47,017 nt of DNA from CAZDQL01 sp964507325 (GTDB taxonomy: Bacteria; Planctomycetota; UBA1135; GCA-002686595), in contig CAZDQL010000051.1 in the NCBI GenBank assembly GCA_964507325.1, positions 1-47,017 of the forward strand, written 5' to 3'. The notes under the pieces were generated by a model. That model saw nothing but the letters and a program-made list of their open reading frames with translations. It made no database searches and was not told the origin of the DNA. Below, piece by piece: positions 1 to 7,689 of this stretch (its first letter is position 1; every line of letters begins with the position of its first letter). Made by a program: the position numbers and the translations under genes.

Positions 1-770
1 AATCGACACGCCGGACACACCCGCGTCCCACCCTCGTGAATAATTCGGGCTAGCTCGGCTCCCGGCACACCTCCCGCGTCCGCGTAGAACTTGATCTCGA
101 ATGTGATCGGGTCCTCGAAGCAGGAGCTCCAGCCGGTACCGTCGTTGTAGGCGGTCAGACCCCAGAAGCGCATCCCGCAGACGTCCCCATTCACGTTGGA
201 GAAGTCCTCGTAGACGCGATAGCCGGCATCCGCGTCGCTGTTGGCCGCGGACCAGGAGTCCCCGGTGCCATGCACCGGCTGGGAGAAGAGCGCATCGGAT
301 GGGCAGGTCACGTCGCGGCCCCCGCCGCCGGTCGGATGGGGGGGCGAGACGGTGGGGAAGCCCGTCAGCGCTGCGGGTGACGACTCTGGAATGACCGTGA
401 CGATGCGCGCCTCCGCGAGGGGCGAGCCCCAGTACACGTTGACCAGCGCCTGGCTGCCCGGTTCGGCGGGCAGCGTGATCTCGGCGCGGGTAGCTCCCAG
501 CTGCGGGTCCTGAAGGTGGAGGACCGTCTTTTGGCCGACTCCGGAGATCAGCCAGAGGGCGCCGCCGTTGTGGGTCGCCCGGAGGGGCTCTCCAATGGGG
601 GTCTCCGCGACCACGGTGGCCTTCGTTAGGGGTTTGCCCGTAGCGCTCAGAATCGAAGCCGCCAGCTCGGAATCCGACGGTTCGCCGACCGCCGCCGAGG
701 GCACGGCGTGGACCCCGCCGATGGCGAGGGCGAAGATGCTGCCCGCGAGCAGCCAACTCCTTCTTAGCAT
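1..770 (-). CDS. Secreted protein with a carboxypeptidase-regulatory-like N-terminal domain (C-terminus beyond window)
   Basis: An uninterrupted frame runs from an ATG at 770 to the left window edge (256 codons seen). AAGGAAG lies just upstream of the ATG, which supports this start. Residues 1-22 form a signal peptide (MLRRSWLLAGSIFALAIGG..) ending near HA-VPS. Residues of about 35-120 resemble a carboxypeptidase-regulatory/Ig-like sandwich (SATGKPLTKATV, then a GALWLISGV strand). After a Pro/Gly-rich linker, a second beta-rich domain begins (SDALFSQPVHGTG.., then CGMRFWGLTAYNDG and ITFEIKFYADAGGVPGAEL). This resembles repeat-like surface domains found in planctomycete exported proteins. No catalytic motif is visible. 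I infer an extracellular or surface protein. It is transcribed away from the disulfide enzyme at 1259. The C-terminus, which might carry a sorting signal, is not in the window. Confidence 0.75.
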   Translation of the reverse strand, partial: MLRRSWLLAGSIFALAIGGVHAVPSAAVGEPSDSELAASILSATGKPLTKATVVAETPIGEPLRATHNGGALWLISGVGQKTVLHLQDPQLGATRAEITLPAEPGSQALVNVYWGSPLAEARIVTVIPESSPAALTGFPTVSPPHPTGGGGRDVTCPSDALFSQPVHGTGDSWSAANSDADAGYRVYEDFSNVNGDVCGMRFWGLTAYNDGTGWSSCFEDPITFEIKFYADAGGVPGAELARIIHEGGTRVCPACR

Positions 771-1258
771 TGGATCTTCCTTCAGCCTGCGATTGGGGGG
801 GAGGCACTCCTGGTTGCCCGCCCGGCGAATCGCGTCACCGGGCCAGCGGAAGAATCGAGTGGACTACGATTGCGCCGGATCGGTCGCCAACGACCGTTCC
901 GAAGTGCCCGCGAAAAGACGAGTCGCACCCTCCTCCCGTTGAGAGGGTCCCGATCAGCCCTGTCGATGCTGCTCACGTCCCCGCTTCCCCGCGTGGGCAC
1001 ACGATCGTATGCAAAGGAGTACCGTGAGCATGATACTGCGAAGTCCTTCATTCGCTGGGATCCACGCGCAGATCTCCTGACATTGCAGTTCGGGTAACAG
1101 CACCTTTGGAGGCGTCGATTCTCGAAATCGGGAACGGGTAGCGCGTCGTTGGCGACTGCGTCGTTGCTGCTCGACGAGTGTCGAATGCGGTCGAGCACAC
1201 TCCGTCTTGCGAGGGGAACCCGCTTGCCTAGGCTCTCTCACTGCACGCGAGAACACCC
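771..1258. other. Intergenic region between divergent genes
   Basis: This 488-bp stretch separates the start of the leftmost secreted protein from the GTG of the VKOR-DsbA protein. Short frames exist on both strands, but they have unconvincing, Arg/Ser-rich translations and no ribosome binding site. Parts are less GC-rich than the surrounding genes. I see no convincing promoter pair, RNA gene or long repeat. The only dyad noticed is a short CGATT/AATCG near 1120. It presumably holds the two divergent promoters. Confidence 0.5.
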
Positions 1259-3061
1259 GTGAATCGCTCACTCCCGACAGCCCAATTCGCCGCAGGCGCG
1301 AGTCTCCTCGCGCTGGCTGCAGGCGCGTCGACCTCGTTGGCGATCGAGCACCTGGGACTCGCCACTCTGCCGGGCTGCGGACCCCGGAGCGGCTGCGCCG
1401 CCCTCGCCGGAGATCCCTGGGCGACGGTTCCGCTGACGAGTTGGCCGACGGCGTTCCTCGGAACCGCCTTCTTCACCGGGATGCTGGTCCTCTGGCTGGG
1501 CAGTCGCCGCGAATTGCCGGGGGTCCTGCGCTGGCTCACGCGGGCGGGAGGCGTGGCGTCGCTGTGGTTGCTGGCGGTGCTTCTGAGCGGCGAGCACTTC
1601 TGCGTCTACTGCCTCGTCACCCACGCCGCGAACCTGACCTTCTGGGGCATCGTCGAGTGCGCACGGGCGCGAGCGCCCTTGTCGCGGCCCACGAGTGCCG
1701 TCGCCAGCGCGACGTTCCTCGCAGTCTCACTGTCGCTCTGGGGTCTCGAGCTGCACAGCCGGGCCGAGGCGCGCGCACGGGGAGAGGAGGAGTTCGCCCG
1801 ATCCACCGCTGCGGCGGTCCGCTCCTCTGCGGAACCAGGTGAGGAGCGTTCCGACGCGGGCTTCCGCGGCCGGTACCTCCTCGGGCCCGAGCGCGCGGCA
1901 GTCCGACTGGTCGTGATCACCGACTACCAGTGCCGCGACTGTCGAGCCATCGAGGGGCAGATCGAGCGCTTGATGGAGCGCCACGACGGCGTGTCCCTCT
2001 CCGTGAAGCACTTTCCCTACTGCCGGGACTGCAACCCCACCGTCGAGCGGACCCTCCACGGCAACGCCTGCTGGGCGGCGCGCGCGGCCGAGACGGCGGG
2101 GATCCTCTGGGGAGACGAGGGGTTTTGGTCGATGCATCGTTGGCTCTTCGAGCAGGAGGGGGTCTTCACCTCGACCGAGCAGCTGGAGTCTGGGATCCGA
2201 AGCCTCGGGTGGGACCCCCGCGGCTTCGTCGAGCTGATGACGAGCGACGCCTCGACCGCCGGGATCGCCGCGGACGTCCAGGAGGCCCGTCGCCTGGGGC
2301 TGTACCAGACGCCGATGATCTTCCTGAACGGCGTCGAGTTGCGCGGCTGGCACGTGCCCGACGCGGTGGTTCGCGCCGTCGAGGCGGTTCTCGATGCGAG
2401 GCCCGAGCCGCGCACCCACGCGGGGGACGCACCGCCCTTGGCGGTGGAGAAGTGCGTGGCGGACTGGAGCGACTCCTCGAACCCACGGCGGACGATCCCG
2501 GACGATCCTCACGCGCGCCCCTTCGGAGCCTCCGAGGCGGCGCTGCGCATCGTCCACTTCGGCGACTACCTGGAGCCGACGAGCGTCGAGGCGGATCGGA
2601 TCATCCGCTCCTGGATCGAGGGACGTTCCGACGCACGCTACGAGTTCCGCCCCTACCCCGTGGATCGGGCGTGCAATCCGCACGTGGCGGAGACGAAGCA
2701 CCCCGGCGCCTGCCGCAGCGCCCGCACCGCCGAGGCGGCCCATCTCCTCGGGGGGCTCGAGGTCCATCGCCGGGTGCACGCCTGGCTGATGGACCACTCG
2801 GACGCGGCGACCGACAACGCCCTGATCAGGGCGGGCGCCGCCTTGGGTGTCGACGCAGAGGCTCTCTTGGCGCTGCGCGAGGAGGACGCGGTCAGCGTCG
2901 CCCTGGGGGAGGACGTCGCAGCGGGTCACCAGTTGAGGCTGCGCAGCGTCCCGACGATCTTCGTCGACGGGCGGCAGGTCACGCGCTGGAGGTGGCTGGG
3001 TGAGGAGCGCGGGAGGGAGATCCTCCACGCGATCCTCGAGGCCGCCTGCGAGGGTCGCTAG
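1259..3061 (+). CDS. VKOR-DsbA-DsbA fusion, disulfide-bond forming membrane protein
   Basis: 600 aa from a GTG at 1259. Five predicted membrane segments lie at about 10-29, 59-82, 97-112, 113-133 and 145-165. They carry the vitamin K epoxide reductase cysteines: loop pair C40 and C46 (PGCGPRSGC) and the catalytic CVYC at C115/C118. An extracytoplasmic DsbA-like thioredoxin domain follows (about 205-375) with active-site CRDC (C225/C228) and a cis-Pro loop (TPMIFLNG). A second DsbA-like domain (about 425-595) keeps the cis-Pro loop (VPTIFVDG), but its CxxC position reads EPTS (439-442). The expected role is quinone-linked oxidation of cysteines in exported proteins. VKOR-DsbA fusions are known; the inactive-looking second domain is unusual. 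Its TAG stop shares the palindrome CTAG with the convergent DUF1573 gene. Confidence 0.88.
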   Translation: MNRSLPTAQFAAGASLLALAAGASTSLAIEHLGLATLPGCGPRSGCAALAGDPWATVPLTSWPTAFLGTAFFTGMLVLWLGSRRELPGVLRWLTRAGGVASLWLLAVLLSGEHFCVYCLVTHAANLTFWGIVECARARAPLSRPTSAVASATFLAVSLSLWGLELHSRAEARARGEEEFARSTAAAVRSSAEPGEERSDAGFRGRYLLGPERAAVRLVVITDYQCRDCRAIEGQIERLMERHDGVSLSVKHFPYCRDCNPTVERTLHGNACWAARAAETAGILWGDEGFWSMHRWLFEQEGVFTSTEQLESGIRSLGWDPRGFVELMTSDASTAGIAADVQEARRLGLYQTPMIFLNGVELRGWHVPDAVVRAVEAVLDARPEPRTHAGDAPPLAVEKCVADWSDSSNPRRTIPDDPHARPFGASEAALRIVHFGDYLEPTSVEADRIIRSWIEGRSDARYEFRPYPVDRACNPHVAETKHPGACRSARTAEAAHLLGGLEVHRRVHAWLMDHSDAATDNALIRAGAALGVDAEALLALREEDAVSVALGEDVAAGHQLRLRSVPTIFVDGRQVTRWRWLGEERGREILHAILEAACEGR

Positions 3062-4620
3062 CGCTTGCGGACCAGCCCGTGGAAGAAGAGCTTCTTCTCG
3101 GGGAGGCTCGGGTGCCGGCTCATGAGTCGCAGGGTGCCGTGGAATCCGGGCCCCGTGAGACTCGTCAGCGCCGTCAGTCGCAGGGTGTAGCGCGTCCCCT
3201 CGACGACCGTGATCAGCTCGGCCTTCAGGTGCTCCTGCTTGAGGGACTCGAGCTGCAGCTCCTCGACGACGTAGGGGATGCTGGGATCGTGGTTGACGAT
3301 CTCGACGTCCACCGAGAAGGGGCGCTCCAGCTCGAGCGAGCCGAAGCTGACCCGCTCCCCGTTGATGACGCTCCGGCCCGTGAACTCGATGTCGCAGGTG
3401 ACGCGCGCAGTGATCGGAATGCTGATCTGGGGCACCCGTGGGCTGTTGGTGTGGACTACGAGCTGGCGTGAGATCATCCCGACCGGGGCGCATTCGGTGA
3501 GCGTCAGGTCGATTCGGATGGCGGACCCGGAGGTGCTCTCCTCCGCCTCCGCTTCTCCCCAGCTCACCTGGAGGTACTCGAAAGGAGCGGTGATCTTCTG
3601 CACCACCAGGTCTTCGAGCTCTTGGGGCTGCAGCACGACCGAGCGTGTAGCCGACGTCCCTTGACGGTGGGACCGCTCGAAATCGAAGCGCAGGGGGGTC
3701 AACCGGTACCCGGCACGGCAAGACGCTCGCACGCGCAGGGGGACCACCTGTGCGGCGGGATCGTTGCAGTAGACGTGGATCTGTTTGCTGATCGTCCCCT
3801 TCCTCCCCTTGGAGTCGAGCTTGATGTCGAGGCTGGCCGCTTCCCCCGGTGCGAGTGCGAGGGTCTCCACCCCCTTGCGCAGGTCGCTGGGAGTGACCTC
3901 CCGCTTCCCCGCGATGACCTTGGGCACGGTGCATCCGCAACTGGAGCGGATGTCTCGAATCACGAGCTCGGCCTGCCCGTCGTTCCGGAAGGTGAAGGAC
4001 GCCGTCTTCACCTCGCCGGCGAGGAACTCCCCGAAGTCCACCTCCTCTTGGTCGAAGACGATCCGGGGCGCAGGACCGGTGGCGGGTGAGGGAGGCCTGG
4101 GGGGTGGTTCTCCCTTCGGGGGTCGTGTGGGCTCCTCGGTCTTCGGGGGAGGTGTCGGCTGTGGAGGTGAGTCGACCTGGTAGGTGCTCACCAGGCCGAG
4201 CACGCTGGACTCCCGGTCGTCGAGGTAGACGAGGGCGATGCAGCGCCCGCGGCCATGCCCTCCGGTGGTGTCGATCCGCACGCACACGGTGGCCTCGTCC
4301 CCCGCTCCGAGGGTGAGGTCGGTCGCGCCGAGTCCCCTCGGGTCCTCGCTCCCGGCGAGGGGGACCTCGCGTCCGGAGGCGGAGAGTCCGACATCGACGC
4401 CCTGCTCGGGTATGGTCCGGATCCGCTGGATGCGCGCGGGCCTCTGTCCCTCGTTCTTCAGCTGGAAGGAGTGCTCCAGTAGGTCCCCCGCCTCGACTTC
4501 GCCCAGGTCCACCTCCGCCGCCGCGCAGACGACGTCTCCCGACCGGACGGAATGGACTCCGTTTGCCGACACGGCCAGGGAGGCGACCAGCGCCATCGCC
4601 AAGAGGAACTTGAGTGCCAT
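3058..4620 (-). CDS. Secreted DUF1573/Hydin-like multi-Ig-domain protein
   Basis: 520 aa. The ATG at 4620 has GAGGAG about 5 nt upstream, and a signal peptide is visible at residues 1-22. An N-terminal Ig-like domain (about 33-140, VDLGEVEAGDLLEHSFQLKN) is followed by a Pro-rich linker (151-182). A canonical DUF1573 domain (about 185-300) has VDFGEFLAG, FTFRNDG and SSCGCTVPKV. At least two more ASH/Hydin-like beta-sandwiches reach the C-terminus. DUF1573 is common in Bacteroidetes and planctomycete exported proteins; no enzymatic role is established and none is claimed here. The SCGC cysteines could be substrates for the convergent VKOR-DsbA neighbour, which is inference. The gene is probably transcribed alone from a promoter just upstream. 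Confidence 0.85.
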   Translation of the reverse strand: MALKFLLAMALVASLAVSANGVHSVRSGDVVCAAAEVDLGEVEAGDLLEHSFQLKNEGQRPARIQRIRTIPEQGVDVGLSASGREVPLAGSEDPRGLGATDLTLGAGDEATVCVRIDTTGGHGRGRCIALVYLDDRESSVLGLVSTYQVDSPPQPTPPPKTEEPTRPPKGEPPPRPPSPATGPAPRIVFDQEEVDFGEFLAGEVKTASFTFRNDGQAELVIRDIRSSCGCTVPKVIAGKREVTPSDLRKGVETLALAPGEAASLDIKLDSKGRKGTISKQIHVYCNDPAAQVVPLRVRASCRAGYRLTPLRFDFERSHRQGTSATRSVVLQPQELEDLVVQKITAPFEYLQVSWGEAEAEESTSGSAIRIDLTLTECAPVGMISRQLVVHTNSPRVPQISIPITARVTCDIEFTGRSVINGERVSFGSLELERPFSVDVEIVNHDPSIPYVVEELQLESLKQEHLKAELITVVEGTRYTLRLTALTSLTGPGFHGTLRLMSRHPSLPEKKLFFHGLVRKR

Positions 4621-4638
4621 CGCTACTCCTCGCCGTCG

Positions 4639-4667
4639 AGTCTAGCCCACATTTCACAGTGCGCCAC
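4639..4667 (-). promoter_or_regulatory. Candidate promoter of the DUF1573 gene
   Basis: On the minus strand, GTGGCG (4662-4667) is separated by 17 nt from TAGACT (4639-4644), which fits the TAnnnT -10 pattern. The implied leader to the ATG at 4620 is only about a dozen bases and includes the GAGGAG ribosome site. The -35 resembles the GTGACG found upstream of two other genes in this window. Pattern match only. Confidence 0.35.
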
Positions 4668-4782
4668 TCCACCCGGCCCCGCCGTCCTACCCAACCCCCC
4701 GGACCTGCGTTACCCTGTCCCCCCCCCAATGACCGGCGGCGAATCTCCGCATGCGGGGCGCCGTCCCGACCCGAGGTTCCCC

Positions 4783-5106
4783 ATGGCATTGTGCGAGTTC
4801 CACCACATCGGTGTGCCCACCACCGCAAAGGGCAAGGACGAGATGTATCTGGAGGGCGGCAAGCTCTTCATCACCGATCCCGAGGCGCACCCGTACCGGG
4901 TCGAGTTCCTGCGCTTCGAGGCGGACAGCCCGATGCCGGACCTCTTGAAGGAGCGGCCGCACGCCGCCTTCGTGGTGGAGAGCATCGAAGACGCCATGCA
5001 GGGGCAGGAGGTGGTCCTCGAGCCCTTCGATGCCAACGAAGAGGTGCGAGTCGCGTTCATCCGCGACGGGGACGCCTTGATCGAACTGATGGAGATGAAG
5101 AAGTAG
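4783..5106 (+). CDS. VOC (glyoxalase/bleomycin-resistance fold) family protein
   Basis: 107 aa from the ATG at 4783 (MALCEFHHIGVPTTAKG). The frame stays open further upstream, but that part crosses the DUF1573 promoter region and has no VOC character, so the short form is chosen; GAGG at 4773-4776 is a modest ribosome site. The N-terminal HHIGVPT strand and C-terminal DALIELMEMK strand match the two halves of the vicinal-oxygen-chelate fold. They place a His and a Glu where VOC proteins bind a divalent metal. The substrate is unknown; VOC members include lyases, isomerases and dioxygenases. It is the first gene of a run of seven same-strand genes and sits 24 nt before dhaK, which suggests a role with a sugar or dicarbonyl intermediate of that pathway. 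Confidence 0.7.
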   Translation: MALCEFHHIGVPTTAKGKDEMYLEGGKLFITDPEAHPYRVEFLRFEADSPMPDLLKERPHAAFVVESIEDAMQGQEVVLEPFDANEEVRVAFIRDGDALIELMEMKK

Positions 5107-5130
5107 CCGCATTCAGGAGGACGAAACGCA

Positions 5131-6126
5131 GTGAAGAAGTTCATCAACACCCCCGACGGCCTCGTGAAGGACCTCCTCGAGGGCTTCGCGCTCGCCAATT
5201 CCGACCGCCTTCAGCTCGCTGAGCACGACCTGGTCGTGCGCCGGGATCCGAAGCCCGCCGACAAGGTCGCCCTGGTCACCCTCGGTGGCAGCGGCCACGA
5301 GCCGGCCCTCTCCGGCTACGTCGGCACCGGGATGCTCGACATCAGCGTCCCCGGCGAGATCTTCGCCGCCCCCGGCCCGCCGCGGGTGATCGAGGCGCTG
5401 CGCGCGGCGAACCGCCCCGCGGGCGTGCTCTTCGTGGTGCTGAACCACGAAGGGGACGTGATGACCGCCAACATCGTCATGGAGATGGCGAAGAAGGAGG
5501 GCCTGAACGTCAAGCAGATCCTCACCCACGAGGACATCTCCGCCCCCTCCCGCGAGGACCCCAAGGACCGGCGCGGCCTCGTCGGCTGCCTGCCGGTGAT
5601 CAAGATCGCGGGCGCCGCAGCGGAGCAGGGGCGCTCCCTCGACGAGGTGCTGGCGATCGCCGCAGGGGTGGAGCGCAACATGGCCACCCTGGCGGTGGCG
5701 GTCTCCGGCGCCACCCACCCCGCCACCGGCGACGTGATCGCCGAGATCCCCGAGACGGAGATGGTGGTCGGCATGGGCCAGCACGGCGAGAGCGGCGGCG
5801 GCACCTACCCGATGAAGACCGCCGACGACACGGTCGGGGCGATGCTCCCGCACCTGCTCGAGGACCTGAAGGTCCAAAAGGGCGAGCAGGTGATGGTCAT
5901 GCTCAACGGCGTCGGCTCCACCACCCTGATGGAGCTCTACGTCGTGCTCGGCGGGGTGAGGCGCCACCTCGAGCAGGCCGGCATCACCCTGGCGCGCTGC
6001 CTGGTGGGGGACTACCTGACGGTGCAGGAGATGGGCGGCTTCCAGATGTGCCTGCTGCGCATGGACGCCGAGCGCCTGGCCCTCTGGGACGCTCCCTGTT
6101 CGACTCCGGCCCTGAGCGTCGGCTAG
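5131..6126 (+). CDS. dhaK: Dihydroxyacetone kinase-like subunit DhaK
   Basis: 331 aa from a GTG preceded by AGGAGG (5115-5120). The protein has the DhaK fold signature GGSGHEPALSGYVGTGMLD, the GDVM loop (NHEGDVMTANI), and the substrate-linking histidine in GMGQHGESGG at residue 218, the position reported for E. coli DhaK. In the family DhaK binds dihydroxyacetone as a hemiaminal on this His, and DhaL supplies the phosphoryl group. Relatives phosphorylate other ketoses such as erythrulose or branched keto-sugar acids, so dihydroxyacetone itself is not assured. dhaL follows after 7 nt. No DhaM/PTS component is visible, so the kinase could use ATP directly. Confidence 0.92.
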   Translation: MKKFINTPDGLVKDLLEGFALANSDRLQLAEHDLVVRRDPKPADKVALVTLGGSGHEPALSGYVGTGMLDISVPGEIFAAPGPPRVIEALRAANRPAGVLFVVLNHEGDVMTANIVMEMAKKEGLNVKQILTHEDISAPSREDPKDRRGLVGCLPVIKIAGAAAEQGRSLDEVLAIAAGVERNMATLAVAVSGATHPATGDVIAEIPETEMVVGMGQHGESGGGTYPMKTADDTVGAMLPHLLEDLKVQKGEQVMVMLNGVGSTTLMELYVVLGGVRRHLEQAGITLARCLVGDYLTVQEMGGFQMCLLRMDAERLALWDAPCSTPALSVG

Positions 6127-6133
6127 CTGCGAC

Positions 6134-6769
6134 ATGAGTGACTCGATCGGCTACCCGCGGCTCGTCGCCATGCTGCGACAAGCCGCCGGCTGCGTACGCG
6201 CGGAGGAGTCGGAGCTCTCGCGCCTCGACTCCTTCGGCGGCGACGGCGACCACGGCACGACCATGGTGCGCGCCATGTCCAAGCTGGAGGAGGCGATCGA
6301 CGCCGCCGCGGGCGAGGACGCCAAGGCGCTCCTGAACGACGTCGGCTGGGCGATCATGGGGGTCGACGGCGGGGCGACCGGGCCGCTCCTCGGTTCGCTC
6401 TTCATGGCCATGGGCGAGGGGGCGCCGGAGGGAGCGATCGACGCCCCCACCTTCGCCGCCATGCTCGAGGCGGGCCTGGCCGGCGTGCGCAAGAACACCC
6501 GCGCCACCCCCGGCGACAAGACGATGATCGACGCCCTGGTGCCCGCGGTGGAGGCCTTCGCCGCCGCGGCGACGAACGGCGTGGACGGGGCGCTCGAGGC
6601 CGCCGCCGACGCGGCGGCGGCGGGTGCCGAGTCGACCAAGGAGCTCGCCGCCCGCTTCGGGCGCGCCAAGAACCTGGGTGAGAAGAGCAAGGGCGAGCGC
6701 GACCCCGGCGCCGCCTCGATGGCCCTGATCTTCCGGGGCCTCTGCGAGGGAGCACGCCAGCATGCCTGA
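6134..6769 (+). CDS. dhaL: Dihydroxyacetone kinase-like subunit DhaL (nucleotide-binding)
   Basis: 211 aa. The nucleotide/Mg-binding aspartates are D32, D37 and D39 (LDSFGGDGDHGTTM), with the spacing of E. coli DhaL. Further family motifs are GGATGPLLGSLF, TPGDKTMIDAL and the C-terminal GRAKNLGEKSKGERDPGAAS. DhaL provides the ADP/ATP site for phosphoryl transfer to the ketose held by DhaK. The gene has no clear ribosome site and follows dhaK by 7 nt. Its end overlaps the start of the lsrF-like gene by 8 nt, so the three are probably translationally coupled. Confidence 0.92.
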   Translation: MSDSIGYPRLVAMLRQAAGCVRAEESELSRLDSFGGDGDHGTTMVRAMSKLEEAIDAAAGEDAKALLNDVGWAIMGVDGGATGPLLGSLFMAMGEGAPEGAIDAPTFAAMLEAGLAGVRKNTRATPGDKTMIDALVPAVEAFAAAATNGVDGALEAAADAAAAGAESTKELAARFGRAKNLGEKSKGERDPGAASMALIFRGLCEGARQHA

Positions 6770-7685
6770 CACCAGCGGATCGAGCGCAGCCAAGGCCTTC
6801 GCCGTCGACACCCCCCCCGACACCCACGGCTTCTTCCTGAAGGGTTCGGCGCACCTGGGGTGGGGGATGAAGAACCGCCTCTCGCGCATCTTCGACCCCC
6901 GCAGCGGGCGCACCGTGATGCTGGCCTTCGACCACGGCTACATCATGGGGCCCACGTCGGGGATCGAGCGCGTGGACCTCGCCATCCCGCACCTGGCGCC
7001 CCACGCCGACTGCCTGATGTGCACGCGCGGAGCGCTGGTGAGCTGCATCCCGCCCCAGGTCACCAAGCCGGTGGTGATGCGCTGCTCCACCGGCGCCACG
7101 GTGCTGAAGGAGCTCAGCAACGAGGTGATCGGGGTCAGCGTCGAGGACGCCCTGCGCATGAACGCGGCGGCGGTGACCACCATGGTCTACGTCGGGGCGG
7201 AGTACGAGAAGGAGTCCCTCGACAACCTGGGGCGCCTGATCGACGCCGGCAACCGGGCCGGGATCCCCACCCTGGCGGTGACCGCGGTGGGCAAGGAGAT
7301 GGTGCGCGACGCGCGCTACCTGGGTCTCGCCTGCCGCGTGGCCGCCGAGCTGGGGGCGCACTTCGTCAAGACCTACTACTGCGAGCCGGGGTTCGACGAG
7401 GTGGTCGCCGGTACGCCGGTGCCGGTGGTGATCGCCGGCGGCAAGAAACTCCCCGAGCTGGAGGCTCTGACCATGGCCTGGAAGGCGGTGGACCAGGGCG
7501 CGGCCGGGGTCGACATGGGGCGCAACATCTTCTGCGCCGACAACCCGGTGGCGATGCTCCAGGCGGTGCGCTCGGTGGTGCACGGCCACTCCAAGCCGGA
7601 GCAGGCCTTCGAGTTCTATCAGACGCTGAAGAAGGAACGGGAAGCGCAGGATCGCGAGCACGCGAGGCTGCAGAACAAGGAGTAG
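6762..7685 (+). CDS. lsrF: LsrF-type class I aldolase/thiolase (3-hydroxy-5-phosphonooxypentane-2,4-dione thiolase family)
   Basis: 307 aa and alignable by eye with E. coli LsrF along its length: WGMKNRLSRIFDPRSGRTVM, LAFDHGY, DCLMCTRGAL, VTAVGKEMVRDARY, and VKTYYCEPGFDEVVAGTPVP followed by VVIAGGKKLPE. The Schiff-base lysine falls at K203, as in E. coli. LsrF transfers an acetyl group from phosphorylated AI-2-derived dione to CoA, giving dihydroxyacetone phosphate and acetyl-CoA. No LsrACDBK transporter/kinase or LsrG is nearby; instead a DhaKL kinase precedes it. I infer that it acts on a phosphoketose made by DhaKL. The exact substrate may differ from AI-2 phosphate, so the gene symbol denotes the family. 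Confidence 0.85.
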   Translation: MPDTSGSSAAKAFAVDTPPDTHGFFLKGSAHLGWGMKNRLSRIFDPRSGRTVMLAFDHGYIMGPTSGIERVDLAIPHLAPHADCLMCTRGALVSCIPPQVTKPVVMRCSTGATVLKELSNEVIGVSVEDALRMNAAAVTTMVYVGAEYEKESLDNLGRLIDAGNRAGIPTLAVTAVGKEMVRDARYLGLACRVAAELGAHFVKTYYCEPGFDEVVAGTPVPVVIAGGKKLPELEALTMAWKAVDQGAAGVDMGRNIFCADNPVAMLQAVRSVVHGHSKPEQAFEFYQTLKKEREAQDREHARLQNKE

Positions 7686-7689
7686 ACCG

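Noticed and set aside
782..1198. A 138-codon minus-strand frame in the first intergenic region
   Set aside because: No ribosome site, Arg/Ser-rich translation, no domain and atypical codon use.
1727..4828. A continuous minus-strand frame of about 1033 codons spanning the VKOR-DsbA and DUF1573 genes
   Set aside because: It crosses a convergent gene pair and a promoter region, is Arg/Gly/Pro-rich and has no recognisable domain. The genes in the other frames have clear motifs.
6762..7685. An AI-2 quorum-signal degradation operon
   Set aside because: Only the LsrF-type gene is present; transporter, kinase and repressor genes are missing. A different phosphoketose is as likely.
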